A stretch of DNA of 64,000 nucleotides from Leishmania mexicana MHOM/GT/2001/U1103 (taxonomy: Eukaryota > Euglenozoa > Kinetoplastea > Trypanosomatida > Trypanosomatidae): NCBI RefSeq assembly GCF_000234665.1, contig NC_018332.1:367755-431754 (forward strand), written 5' to 3'. The translations under genes were made by a program, and so were the position numbers. The notes under the pieces are model-generated. The model was given only the letters and a program-made list of their open reading frames with translations, made no database searches and had not been told where the DNA came from. Below, one piece after another: positions 21,969 through 32,814 of this stretch. How positions within the stretch are numbered: position 1 is the stretch's first letter; each line of letters begins with the position of its first letter.

Positions 21969-24607
21969 GCACCACACTTGTGGCATCCGCATTTGATGAG
22001 GCGATAGAGGTTGTGAGAAGGAGAAGGAGGAGGAGGGGAGGGGGGCGGGAGAGGTCACTGTGACGTTTTCCGACCGCTTTTTCAATGTGGGCGAGAGATA
22101 GGAGACGGGTGGAGGCGTGAATGGGGCGGATACGTCGTTACGCAGACGCTTGTGTGTTTCCGTGTGTGGTGTCAGTGAACGCGTTGCCGTATAGCCGTCC
22201 GTTCGCCTCCGTAGCGACGTTCGTTGCCAATGGAAGAGGTGCTTGTGTACATGTCTACGTTTGTGTGTGTGTGTGTGTGTTTGCTTACCTTCGGCCCCTC
22301 GTGCTGCATGACTCTCCCTTCTCTCTCCCCGCTCCTCCTCGCCAGGCGTCTCAGAAGCAGAGCAGCTTTGCTTTGCTCTGCTCTCCTTTTCTTATCAAGT
22401 ACCGCGTTGGCAGTGGAGTCTATCTGTCTCGCTTCAACCCCTCTCTCCCCTCCCTCACTCTTACATCCCCTCCCATCTCTCCCTGGTCCGTGATGATGCA
22501 GCATAGAGTGTTGTTCTTGTACTCCGCCTTCTTTTCGATGCCCGTGAAGCGACCTGTCTCTCCTCTCGTCTGTCTGACACGACTTCTTCACCGTCCACAT
22601 CCAACAGCGTCACCCGGTCCCCTATCGTGGGGACGGACCACACGCGCGCTTTCACATTCTTCCCTCGCGGGGACGTCGAGACGCCGTCTCGATGCCACTA
22701 CTGTTCACACTCGTAACCACACACAAGCAAACGGAAAAAGGCAAAGGAAAAATACAACGACAGACGTAACGCACCTGTCGCCTTACACGGTGGGCATTCG
22801 TCACAGAAATGGCGTGGCAAGGCGGTGGAATCGGGGCGCGAGGATGTGGCGGTGCTTCCTCCCCGCCACAGGTAATACCGTCGTCGACTTCCTGCTTCGC
22901 CTCCCTTCCCGCCACCACTCCTCCCCACACACCTGTGCAGCAGTGCCAGGCATACGGCGATTGTGCATGAAGGCATGACACCCATCGCGCGCGCGCCTTG
23001 CTCGCGTTTCTTCCCCTTACCCCTCCCCTCCTCCTCCCTCCGCCCCCGGTGTGTATCACTGTCATGCACACACGCGATGCTACGTCTCTCCCGCTTTCTT
23101 TTTTGTTCTCCGTTGGTGTCCTCATCTCACCTCCGTGCCGCCTTTTGGTGTATGAATACGTTTTCGTCTACCCTCGACGTCCTTACCGGCACAAGCATAC
23201 TTGCTTGTCGACAGGTATAGATACGCCTCTCTCTATACAAGCATACGCTCGCAGAACGTGCCCTTGTCCCGCTACTCTTTTCTTCTCACTATCGGACACC
23301 GCTGAGTGCGCCCGCTCGTAGCTGCGCAGTTGGTGCAAAGCTGACCAGCAACCGGCTTTCCTCTCCTCACCGCAACCGACACACGTTTTGCCGAACGGCA
23401 CTTAGCCTTCACGTAGAGAAGAGGTAGACAAGGAAGGGGAGCATTGCTCGCCTCAGCTTTGAAGTCACCGCCGAACAAAAGGAAAAAAAAAGGATACTTA
23501 TCCCCGCTGTCTGCCGTGCGCTAGTGCGGGTAATCGCTGCTGTGGATAGTTAAGCGCACGCTCTCGCCGAGGTCGCTCCTGAGGAGCCGGCTCATTTCTC
23601 ATTGGTGCTTTCGAGAATTGGCCCCTGCCCCCCCCCCTCCACCACCCCACCCACCCATTATCATCATCTTTTTTTTGTCTTCTGCACCCCTCCCCTCCCC
23701 CCATCGTCCCATCCAAACCCATTGAGCAACGTTCCCCTCCCCGACATCTTACCCTTTTGGGTCACTACAGATACACACACACACAAACAAGCATCACCAT
23801 CATCATTGCTCTCTTCCTCTCTTTGCCGTGCCCCGATTTCCTTTCTCTCACGCCCCTCTCTCTGTGTGTGTGTGTGTGTGTGTGTGGGTGTGTGTGGGTG
23901 GGTGTGTCCTCTGCGTATTTCCCAAGCGCGCAGTTCTCGTTGTGGTTCCGTTTTTTTTTTTTGGTGTGCGCCGAGTTGTTTCATCTTCTCCTCCTGCCAG
24001 TCTCCTTTTATTATTTGGTGGAAGGAGCCCTCGTCATTACTGTCGTTGTTGTTGTTTTTCTCTCTCCTTTTTCCTCCCCCGCTTTGTTCCCTCCCTCCAT
24101 CTCTGCTCCTCCTCGGAACCGGAGTGTGTGTGTGTGTGTGTGTGTGCAGGTGCGTTTTCGTGTCTGAGTGTACAGACGCATTGAGCACTGCCTCTCGTCT
24201 CGCATCCATCTCTCCCACTGACCCCGCCCCCCTCCCCACACACACACACACACCCACACACACGCACAATCAAACGGTGCACACACGCGCATCCTCTCCT
24301 TCTCTCTTTTCTCTTTTTTTGTTGCTGTTGGGCTTTTCCGTTCGGTGGGCTCGCTCTCACTCGTTTTGCCGGATCGCTGTTGCCCCACCCACCCTCCCCT
24401 CCCCCTTCTCCTCTCCTCTCTTCACAGCTCTGGTTGCATAACTTTGTTGTCCGTGTGCGTACGCATGCCTCTGTGTGTGTAAGAGTGAGTCGTTGTCTGT
24501 GTCGTACATCATCTCCCCCGACCTCCTTCAGCAGCAATCCCTGTTAGTTTTCGTTTTCTTCCTGGGGCTGCGCTCCTCTTCCATCTGGCATTGTGCCGTG
24601 CGCTGCG

Positions 24608-24638
<31 letters not shown>

Positions 24639-25304
24639 ATCGCCCCCGCACATCAGCGTGCCCCCGTCGTTCCTTCTTGCCTTCCCTTTTCTTTTTTTTC
24701 CGCTCTGCTTCGCTCTCCCCTTCTCTCTGTCTTCTCTGTTTGCTGCTCTTTGCCACAGGCCTCAGAGGAAAAGCTCATCTTTCAGCCTTGTGGGCGTCTG
24801 GTTCTTGCCTTTTTCGTTGCGTGACGATCTCTTGCGCTCTGCGCGCGTGCGCGTGTCGGGAGTGAGGAGGAGGCGGCGCAGACTTCCTTATACTCTGTGC
24901 ATCAGCACGCCTCTCGGTCTCCGTTCCCTCCCCGCGGTTTGCTCGTTGTTTTTTTTTGTCTGCTGCTCCAGAGGCGGTGAGTGCAACCAGAGGCAGAGTC
25001 GGTGGAAGGCGGACAGAGAGTGTGGCTCGGTGCCCTATACTCTCCGCCAATCGACGTCGAGGAGCGTCGCTGCTTTCTTCGTCAGCGCGCACCTCGTGTG
25101 CGTGTGTGTAGGGGTTGTTCTGTTGAATCTGCAGGTGCGCGCAACTGTGTACATCCTCGCATATTTGCTCTCTTGTGCCCTTGGGCACAGGCACGGACAC
25201 ACACGCGCGCTGACGTGCTCTAGAGTTTAAAACGGTCACCTCGTTTTTCTGTGCCTGTCAGTTTTTTTTCTCGCTTGTGTGTGTGCACGCACATGTGAAC
25301 TCTG
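21969..25304 (+). other. Long intergenic region with many TG/CA microsatellites
   Basis: No gene supported across 3.3 kb. It holds (TG)n at 23863-23907 and 24124-24146, (CA)n at 24608-24632, and long C/T tracts. The long open frames here are translations of these repeats. A pyrimidine tract at 25241-25259 followed by AG at 25260-25261 is a plausible acceptor 43 bases before the next ATG. Confidence 0.55.
23863..23907. repeat. (TG)n microsatellite
   Basis: About 20 TG units, partly interrupted by GGG, in intergenic DNA. Read directly from the sequence. Confidence 0.9.
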
Positions 25305-27938
25305 ATGAACGCGGAGAACGCTATGGGAAACTCGAGCGCACGGATACGCTCCGACGCGCCAACGACATCGTCGACAGCAGCGTCGCAGGACCGGGCCAAC
25401 GGTGTACCGCCCCCTACAACGCTTCCGTCCAACAGCACTTCGCTCAATGGGCCTCTGCTCCCTCTGTCAGGGCCGCGGCGGCCACCGCGTCGGTTTGCGC
25501 GCCAGACCAAAACCCCACCCACCCCACCCACACAGCACCCATCCAACCAGCCAACAGCGCTCCCCTTGCCGCCACTGATACTGCTTGAGCGGCAGCAGCT
25601 GGTGCAGGCGCTGCAGCTGCGTTACCACTGCTCAGCGGCCTGCGCCACCTCCACCGTGAACAGTTATTACCCTGACGAAGAAAAATGCCGGGCGACGGTT
25701 CAAGGCAAAATGACCGCTCCGTTCGTGCTGGCCGTTGGGATGGTGCCAAAGCAGCGTGAGTATGTCGACAGCCTGCGCGACGACCTCGCCGTTGCTTTTC
25801 AGCATTTTCCGTTTCTCAACGGTAGTGCGAAGCCGCAGGACGAAGAAGAGCAGAACGGGTGTGCCAATGCCGTCGCCAGCGGCGACAGGGGCAGAAATGG
25901 TACGGCGTCGTCGTCGGGTTCTGTTGACTGGGCGGAGGTGCGGGCTCGCCTCCTGTCACCCAAGAAGGCGCCGCTGTGGTACATGCACACCGAGCTGGTG
26001 TTTCCCGGAGATACACACGATGTGCGCATCTACGAGAATGCCTACCAGAGCCTCATTGTGAAAGAAGGCTTTTCCTACGTGATTGGCTGCTACGCCTCCG
26101 GCGATGGCGTGGTGCCGGCCCTCGACTATGTCAACTCTCGGCTGTGCGGCGAGTCTGTTCAGTCTCTTGCCCAGCGCATGGGCTTTGACGAGGACGTCGT
26201 GGAGGCACTCGATGGTCTTGAAGCGGAGGTGCCCACCTGTGTCTACACGCGCGTGAACGCGTTTGGCAACAACCCCGCCACATCGCGCTCCTCCCGGCAG
26301 GACAAGGGTCACGCGCAGCAGGTCCTCAAGGAAGCGGGGCTTGCCTACGTTCGGTCCTACGTGACGACGCGGGCCGATGAAGCGGTGACAAAGGTGCAAG
26401 ATGGGACATTGCTGCTCCCAGTCGTGGTGAAGCCAAACTCCGGCGCCGGGTCAGAGTTTGTGACGCTGTGCTACACGGTGGATGACATACGCGTTGCCTT
26501 CTCGATGGTGGAGGGCGTGCGGACGTCGCAAGGCACAGACGCGGCGCAGCTCGTCGTGGAGGAGTACATCGAGGGGCCCGAGTACGTCGTGAACACGGTG
26601 AGCTACCAAGGCGTGCACGTCGTAACGGATGTCTGGGAGAGCTGGAAGTACCCGAAACCAGTCGTCACCACTGGCTTGACGCGCAGCGCCGAGGAGGCGC
26701 TGCGCACCGCCGGCATCGAGCGCCAGAAGCAGCGCAAGATATCCATCCTGTACGACAGGCAGACCCTCATCACCAATCTGGCAGACTTGCCGGCGAGCCA
26801 CAGCGCACGGCGGACCGTGGAGTACACGCTCAAGTGCCTCGATGCGCTGGGACTCCAGAACGGCTGTGGGCACAGCGAGGTGCGCCTTGACACCCGAAAG
26901 ACGGTGCGCGAATTGCGACATCACGAGCACCGGCGACTGCAGACGAACAGCTCTCAGGGCAAGGCCAAGGACGAGCACCTCGATGAAGGAGAGCCCATCT
27001 TGATTGAGCTCAACTCTCGCATGCAAGGCGACACCCCACGCAGCACCGACGTAGTCGGCTACGACCAGTATTCGCTGCTCGTCTACATCTCAGAGGCCGT
27101 GAACGTGTTCGGTGGGGCCACGGCCGCCTCCACCGCGCTGCCCTTCCGCGTCAACTCGTCGTCGCGGCCGCAGCGGGTAGGTGAGATCCCATGGCCGCCT
27201 GTGCCGCGTCTGTACCGCGCTAGGTCCTCCATCGAGCCACCTGTGGCGACAACTGTGCTGTTCCTCGCGACGAAGGAGGAGTGCATCCTCAACGGCGTGG
27301 CCCTGCGCACCCTCGCAGAGCTCGGCACTTTTCAGCGCTTTACCCGAACCATCTTCAAGCCGAATCAGCCCGGCTTCGTCACGCCCCTGCGCCACACCGT
27401 CGATCTCTTCTCCAGTCCCACGTCGTGTGTCATGCAGGGGCCCGCTGCAGAGGTGGTGGCCGACTGCGCAGCCATCCGGTCCATGGAGTCGGCAACGCTC
27501 TCCTCGGCGGCGAAGGCGGCGCTCTTCAAACTCACCTCCACGATTCACGAGACGGAGCGGCTGCGCGAGAACGCTCGCATTATCGACGGGCGACTGCGCG
27601 CCGCGACGGAGGCCTACCGCCACACCTCAGCTCAGGCGGGATCATCGACCGATGAGGCCACCGGCGGCCAAAGGGAGATCGACGAGCAGGGCACGGAGAA
27701 TGATGGCCACTCTTCTCAGCGTGACTTGGAGGCGCTAAGAAGCAGCATCTCTTCCCTTCAGTCGGAGCTGACGTGGGTGACGAACAACCTCGTCGCCGAT
27801 GATAGACAAGCGCAACACCTGCGAACCGAGTTTGCGAAGGCGCTGGCGAGTCAGCAGCCCGCCCCACTGTACATCAACTACCAGGACTTTTCGATGATGA
27901 AGGCGGCTGGTGTAGGCAATGAGCTGGCTGTCATGTAA
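25305..27938 (+). CDS. ATP-grasp domain ligase-like protein with C-terminal coiled coil
   Basis: 877 residues from the ATG at 25305. After a disordered Pro-rich N-terminus, residues about 145-600 form an ATP-grasp enzyme. The N-lobe has a lysine in VVVKPNSGAGSEFVT (373-387, ATP-binding). EEYIEGPEYVVNT (419-431) is the adenine-contact strand and turn. ELNSRMQGD (568-576) carries the metal-binding Glu/Asn of the family. This is the carbamoyl-phosphate-synthase-L/biotin-carboxylase-like branch, whose members join a carboxylate to an amine through an acyl-phosphate. The substrate cannot be read from the sequence. Residues about 740-860 are charged, heptad-like and probably coiled coil. The enzyme core most resembles stand-alone bacterial amino-acid ligases, so horizontal origin is possible but untested. 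Confidence 0.85.
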   Translation: MNAENAMGNSSARIRSDAPTTSSTAASQDRANGVPPPTTLPSNSTSLNGPLLPLSGPRRPPRRFARQTKTPPTPPTQHPSNQPTALPLPPLILLERQQLVQALQLRYHCSAACATSTVNSYYPDEEKCRATVQGKMTAPFVLAVGMVPKQREYVDSLRDDLAVAFQHFPFLNGSAKPQDEEEQNGCANAVASGDRGRNGTASSSGSVDWAEVRARLLSPKKAPLWYMHTELVFPGDTHDVRIYENAYQSLIVKEGFSYVIGCYASGDGVVPALDYVNSRLCGESVQSLAQRMGFDEDVVEALDGLEAEVPTCVYTRVNAFGNNPATSRSSRQDKGHAQQVLKEAGLAYVRSYVTTRADEAVTKVQDGTLLLPVVVKPNSGAGSEFVTLCYTVDDIRVAFSMVEGVRTSQGTDAAQLVVEEYIEGPEYVVNTVSYQGVHVVTDVWESWKYPKPVVTTGLTRSAEEALRTAGIERQKQRKISILYDRQTLITNLADLPASHSARRTVEYTLKCLDALGLQNGCGHSEVRLDTRKTVRELRHHEHRRLQTNSSQGKAKDEHLDEGEPILIELNSRMQGDTPRSTDVVGYDQYSLLVYISEAVNVFGGATAASTALPFRVNSSSRPQRVGEIPWPPVPRLYRARSSIEPPVATTVLFLATKEECILNGVALRTLAELGTFQRFTRTIFKPNQPGFVTPLRHTVDLFSSPTSCVMQGPAAEVVADCAAIRSMESATLSSAAKAALFKLTSTIHETERLRENARIIDGRLRAATEAYRHTSAQAGSSTDEATGGQREIDEQGTENDGHSSQRDLEALRSSISSLQSELTWVTNNLVADDRQAQHLRTEFAKALASQQPAPLYINYQDFSMMKAAGVGNELAVM

Positions 27939-30255
27939 TGACGGGGGGGCGAGCGTGTCGTAGTACGTCACGCTCGTCCTCTTCAGCCTTTCCAGCGCTC
28001 TCCGGGTGAAGTGAATTGCCGAAGTGCTGTGCCGGTCAGCGTAGGCGCGTGTCCACATCGGCGTGCATTTTAGCGCTCTCCGTCTTGCCGAGTTTTTCTC
28101 GTTGCCTTTTCTCTTCACGGATCCTTCCACATGGGGCGCACCGCGCTGTAGAAGGTCGTCGTAAGGGGAGGGGAGGTGGCGTTGCGGGTGGAGGGGCGGC
28201 CAGCACCCAGCCAGCCCACGTTTCTCCCTTTGGGGTTTCAAAATTCTGCGAATTTCGAAGACAGACCAGATAGCGCTCACAGGTTGCTGGGCTTGTATAG
28301 ATGTGAACGTAGGGACCCACGATAAAGGGATCATCCTTTTCTGGTGTCTTGGGCAGGGCTGCGATACGTGCGCTCTCATGATCCAACAGCCCCACCCCCT
28401 CAGCTTGGATGACCTCTGGCGTCTATCCTCTCCTCTGCTCGCACAGCATGGCAGCTGCAATGCCCACACCTCTCTTGCTCCGTACAGTCTCTCCTCCCCT
28501 CTCTTTCTGCCGACGATACACCAGCTGAACAGAGCGAGTGCTTAGGCGCATTGCCTCACCCGTCACCACCCCGACAGAGACCGCCACTGTCAAGCATGTC
28601 GTGTGCGCTGAGGTCCGGCAACAGGCGAATGCAAGCGTCGTCTTGCTCTGCTTGAGAGGTGAAGGGCGGATTATGCAGCAGAGGCACTAAACGGGCCGAA
28701 GAAGATCCTGGCAAACCCCTCTCCGCGCCGAAGAGCAGCACCAGCCGCACGAGCCCTCAAAGAACTCTGAAGACAGGGCTGCCCTTCTGGTAGCTCGGTG
28801 ATCGGGAGTAGAAAGAGTCGACAATGAGGTGCTCACAGGGGTGGTAGCGTGCCACACGGAAAGACGACGCCGCCACGGCGCTGCATTTTCTTCTGCTAGA
28901 GTGCACATAGCAACGCAGCTGTATTGCACATGCGCACGGGCGGGCACTTTACTGGCTTGATGGGGCCGGATCATGTGCATGCGATGCGCACGACGAGAGT
29001 GCACCCAGTCGACACACAGCCTCATGAAACGTTTGGGTGTAGACGTGGAGAGAGCGATCCTTCGTTATCAAGCTCAGGGGGGAGAGGGCTCACTACCACG
29101 CAGCTGCGCCAGACTACGGCGCTCGGGCTAGAAGGCGCGTAGGTGCTGACGGCGGGGGGTTCGAGGCCGCAGTGCCCACACGAGAAGAAAGAAGCGAGTC
29201 GAGCGAGAAGTGGATAAGCGGAATATGTGAGCGAGTGCGGTGGAGAGAGCCAGCGAGGCGCTAGGCGATGCATGACCAGCAGCAGGAGGGCGCGCACGTA
29301 GCTGGGAAGCGACACACGACGAACGAAGAAACGTTCACATTGGCGTTGCGCCACCTGCAGGCGTGTGCGTGAAGCCCTCTCTCCTGGGCATGTCTGCGGA
29401 TGTGGGCCGTGCGCGTCCTTTTATTCCCGAGCTGCTTTTCTTTTTTTTTGTAGGCCGCGTCTTCCGCAACGTACTTCTCCCCTGCTTGCTCTAGACGCGT
29501 GCCTGCGTAGGCACTTTTGTGGCACTATGCGTTGTGCTACGCTTGCGGCTGCTTGGAGGACAAAGAGGATGCCTTGATGGCTAAGGTGGGTGACGGCGGT
29601 TGGGTGCGTGGATGCTGGAGAGTTGAGTGGAGAAAGTGGGGGACCGCAAAAGGGGTTGCTTTGGTGGAGCCCACACGCTGTGGGGCGCTCTTCTGCTCGT
29701 CTTTCGCCCTACCCTCAGACGGCAAAGAGCTTGTCGCGGGCACCGAAAAAGGTGTGCAGGGTTCACTCGGACGTGCATCTGCGCTCAGGATGTTTGCCTT
29801 CTGTTCGAATGAATGCCACTCTTGCACTATCGCGATACGGGTCAAGCTTGCTGCTTTCGATGGAGGAGACGCAATGCGCTATTCTTCACTTGAACCCTTT
29901 TTTTTTGGCACTGCTCCGTCTCTCGCCAAGAAGCACGAACACCAACGCCCACACGTCCGCATGAGCAGGGCACACACCCACACCCGTACACGCATCCATC
30001 ACAGTGGGCGAGGCGCACGCTTCCATTCTCAATGACCCTGGTCAACAAAGCAACGGGACCAAGGGCTGGCAACGGGCGCACAAGCAGCCGAAACGGGAGC
30101 GCACTCGAGTGTGTTCGGGCGTAACACGTAGACTCGCTTGCGTCGTCGGAGAGAAGATCCCATCAGTGGAGGCGGTTGGCGGTCTACTGTTCTGCCCCCG
30201 CCTTCTTTCACAGCAACCGGCGGCTCTTTCTTTCGCCCCTTCTCTTTTTCTTCGG
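27939..30255 (+). other. Intergenic region with a GC-balanced anonymous block
   Basis: No intact gene. About 28550-29360 lacks the usual pyrimidine tracts and has broken open frames on the minus strand, so it may be an old retroposon or gene remnant; I could not assign it. A pyrimidine tract at 30190-30211 ending in AG at 30212-30213 is a good trans-splice acceptor candidate, 42 bases before the gluconokinase ATG. Confidence 0.45.
30190..30213 (+). promoter_or_regulatory. Candidate trans-splice acceptor for gluconokinase
   Basis: A C/T-rich run ends in CACAG, with AG at 30212-30213 and no other AG before the ATG that follows so good a tract. It would give a 42-base leader after spliced-leader addition and supports the ATG at 30256 over upstream methionines in the same open frame. 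Confidence 0.45.
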
Positions 30256-30831
30256 ATGTCTCGCCAGGTGAGCGCCGTGGTCGTCTGCGGGCCTTCTGGT
30301 GTTGGGAAGACGACAGTCGGCCGAGAGCTCGCAGCGCTTTTCAAGTGCCGCTTCGAGGAGGGGGATGACTACCACAGTGAGGCGAGCAAAGAGAAGATGC
30401 GCTCTGGGGTGCCGCTGACGGACGAGGATCGTGCACCGTGGTTGCGCCGGCTCCAGAAGGAGGTGCTCATGCCGTGCCAGGGCCGCGCTACGGTGTCAGT
30501 GGTGCTCGCCTGCTCCGCACTGCGTTGTTGTTACCGTGACGTACTACGGGGAATGGACCACTGCAAGAATGCCAAGGCGACCGCCGATACGCTGCAGCGC
30601 ACGGACGTTTTTTTCCTGCTGCTCAGTGGAGACGTGAAGCTGATCGAGGAGCGGCTGCAGGCGCGCCAGGGACACTTCATGTCTACCTCTCTTCATAGAT
30701 CGCAGATGGCCACACTGGAGGCACTGCAGCCAACGGAGCTGGGTGCTACAGTTGACTTGGCTGACCCGCCACTGCTGATCGCCACGAAGGCAGCCGAGCT
30801 GATTCGAACCGCCACCACGTCGTCCCTCTGA
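30256..30831 (+). CDS. Gluconokinase
   Basis: 191 residues starting MSRQVSAVVV. The frame is open upstream to 30004, but the homology begins at this ATG. It carries the P-loop GPSGVGKTT (12-20), EEGDDYHSEASKEKM for substrate binding, PLTDEDRAPWL, the strand VLACSALRCCYRDVLR, and the lid and C-terminal motifs RLQARQGHFM and SQMATLEALQP. These, in this order, define the GntK/IDNK family. The length is typical (165-190). It phosphorylates D-gluconate to 6-phosphogluconate with ATP, feeding the pentose-phosphate pathway. There is no clear N-terminal targeting sequence, and the C-terminus (TTSSL) ends in -SSL, a weak variant of a PTS1 tripeptide, so a glycosomal site is possible but uncertain. A SIDER2-like block lies downstream in antisense orientation. 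Confidence 0.92.
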   Translation: MSRQVSAVVVCGPSGVGKTTVGRELAALFKCRFEEGDDYHSEASKEKMRSGVPLTDEDRAPWLRRLQKEVLMPCQGRATVSVVLACSALRCCYRDVLRGMDHCKNAKATADTLQRTDVFFLLLSGDVKLIEERLQARQGHFMSTSLHRSQMATLEALQPTELGATVDLADPPLLIATKAAELIRTATTSSL

Positions 30832-31186
30832 ATATCGCCCCATCCACCTCCGACGTGCGTCTGACCGGGGCAGCGGATGTCTACGCCTCTTTCCTTCTGA
30901 GATCCTTTATATACGTACATATATGTGTATGTTGGTTCTCTGGCTCTCTCGATCTCTGCGTTGCACCGCTCGCCTTGGACTTCTCGTCGTCCACTTCTTC
31001 TTTGTATTCAGCGATGACTACCAACAACAAGGACGGAACGGGCGCATCGTCACGTGTGCGCGTGCTGGACGAACACCGCACCCTGTGCAGGGCCACACGG
31101 TGGTGTCTGCATTTTATTCAGCGTGCACGTGGCGGGAGGGGGTGCGGAGACACGGAAGAGAGGGCAGCGTTTCTTTTCCCAGGCGG
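30832..31186 (+). other. 3' UTR/intergenic between gluconokinase and SIDER2-like block
   Basis: No gene seen. Short AT-rich and pyrimidine tracts. Confidence 0.45.
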
Positions 31187-31741
31187 GTCCGCTCTCTGCT
31201 GCAGAGCATGAGGTCGAACAGAACTCGGCCCGGCCCCGTCGCAGGCTCGTTTGTGTGGTGCCAAGCAGTCGCACGCACGTGCTACCGCAACGGCGACGCA
31301 GACATCGCAGCACCGCGCCTGCATTGAGCCCTATCCACCTCCGCTGCGCAGGCCGCCTCACGGCCGCTCTCCCATCATACCTGTTCCCACCTGGTGCAGC
31401 CCCCTCGGGGTAGCCCTCAGGCTCCCTCCCCACCAGCAGGCGGTATGAGGGCCGGGGATGATGCACGCTCGGGCCCCACTGACACTCTGCCCATCGCATG
31501 GATGGCACACGCGTGTTCACGGTCGCAGGTCGCTCCGACGCAACGCTTTTCAGAGCCTGGCTACCGACATCATCAGCGATACATCGCTCTGACATCTCTC
31601 TACGTCACAGGCACCCGAACTCGTCACTACCAGGAGTGGCTCAGCATTTGGCTGGGATAGGGAGAGAGGCTGCCGGGCTTCCCCAGACAGAGAGGGTGGC
31701 GGGGGGAGGAGGAGGGGCAGTGGACCCTGAGACATCACGCA
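31187..31741 (-). mobile_element. SIDER2-like retroposon, copy A (minus orientation)
   Basis: A 555-bp block that matches, as reverse complement and without gaps, the block at 42695-43249. I see one substitution between them (C/T in the segment near 31310 and 43120). Both copies end at the same base on each side. Length, intergenic/3'-UTR position and degenerate open frames fit the Leishmania SIDER2 family of short degenerate retroposons. The family name is inferred from these properties, since I cannot align to a consensus. No target-site duplication is visible. The 181-residue open frame running through it on the minus strand is not a gene. Confidence 0.65.
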
Positions 31742-32814
31742 TTGAAGGGGTGCGTGCCCCCCCCTCCGCGCCTCCCGCCCCTTCATGGAAGAAGAAGCAG
31801 GAGAGGACGAACAAAAGGCATCGAAAAGACGCAAATCATAGTGAAAGCTGAAGGGAGGGCAAACGCCAGCCTGTCTGTGCGCCTCTCACATCTCTGTTGT
31901 TGTTGCTTTCCCTCTGTGTCCACGGTGGTTCTTTGGCATAGGCGACGCATCACTGGAGGCACCTCCCCCTACCCCGGAGCAGCTCATCCTTCCCTCCTTC
32001 TCCCTTCCGCGTGAGGGCATCAGCTGTCACTGAGACAGGCAGACAAACACGAAATGAGCAGAGCAGCGGCGACGACTCATGAGCTAGTGTGAGTCACGCG
32101 AAAGCACGCGCGCTTGCGCATATGCACGCTCCCAGTAGAGTAGGCTGTCATCTTTTCACCTCTCTTCGCTTGAGCTTTTGGGTGCGCGTTGCTGCCGTCA
32201 GCACGCCGTGCGTCGCCTCGCCCCTCCCCGGCGGCTTCGTTGAGCCGCTGTCTTGGCACGATCCCTTTTGGCAACACTTTATGTGGATTTTGTTTTCACT
32301 GTTGAGGGAGCTTGTTCCGCCACTCCACGGTTTTCCCCCGGCGTGCGGTGCTCCGACTCTGCGCGTTGGTGTCAGCGAGGAGCAGAGGGAGCTTCCATGT
32401 TCTTTTCCCTTCCGCAGTCCCCCATCACCACCCACCGTCTGCCCTCCCTCCCCACCCTCTTCCTCGCCTTTGCCACGGTGTGAAGAACGGGAGTTCGTCA
32501 TATGTGCGCAAAAAAAAACACCCACACGCACGGAAGCACGATTGCGGCATACTGGATACGTATACATAGATACTCTCTAAAAAAAGGTAGGCGCACCGGC
32601 ACCACCGAGCACCATCTCGTCTCGGTCGTGTCGCCGGCACGCCACCTCTCCTCCTGCGACGCCATTGTAGACGCGAGGATAGCTCAGCAAGACGACAAAT
32701 CAAAAAAAAAGAAGCTGAAGACGACTACACCATTTTTGCCAGCGGCATCACTGGCGCACTCACCACGACGACCACCACCACCACCTCCTCCCACCCCCTT
32801 GTACTGTCGGTGCA
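31742..32814 (+). other. Intergenic region upstream of UBR7-like gene
   Basis: No gene supported. It holds C-rich and T-rich tracts, a long C/T run at about 32400-32475 that could guide splicing to an AG just after it, and CCA repeats just before the start codon (about 32763-32795). Confidence 0.5.

Noticed and set aside
23602..25230. Long plus frames of 279 and 251 codons
   Set aside because: Low-complexity translations of microsatellites and C/T tracts upstream of the ATP-grasp gene.
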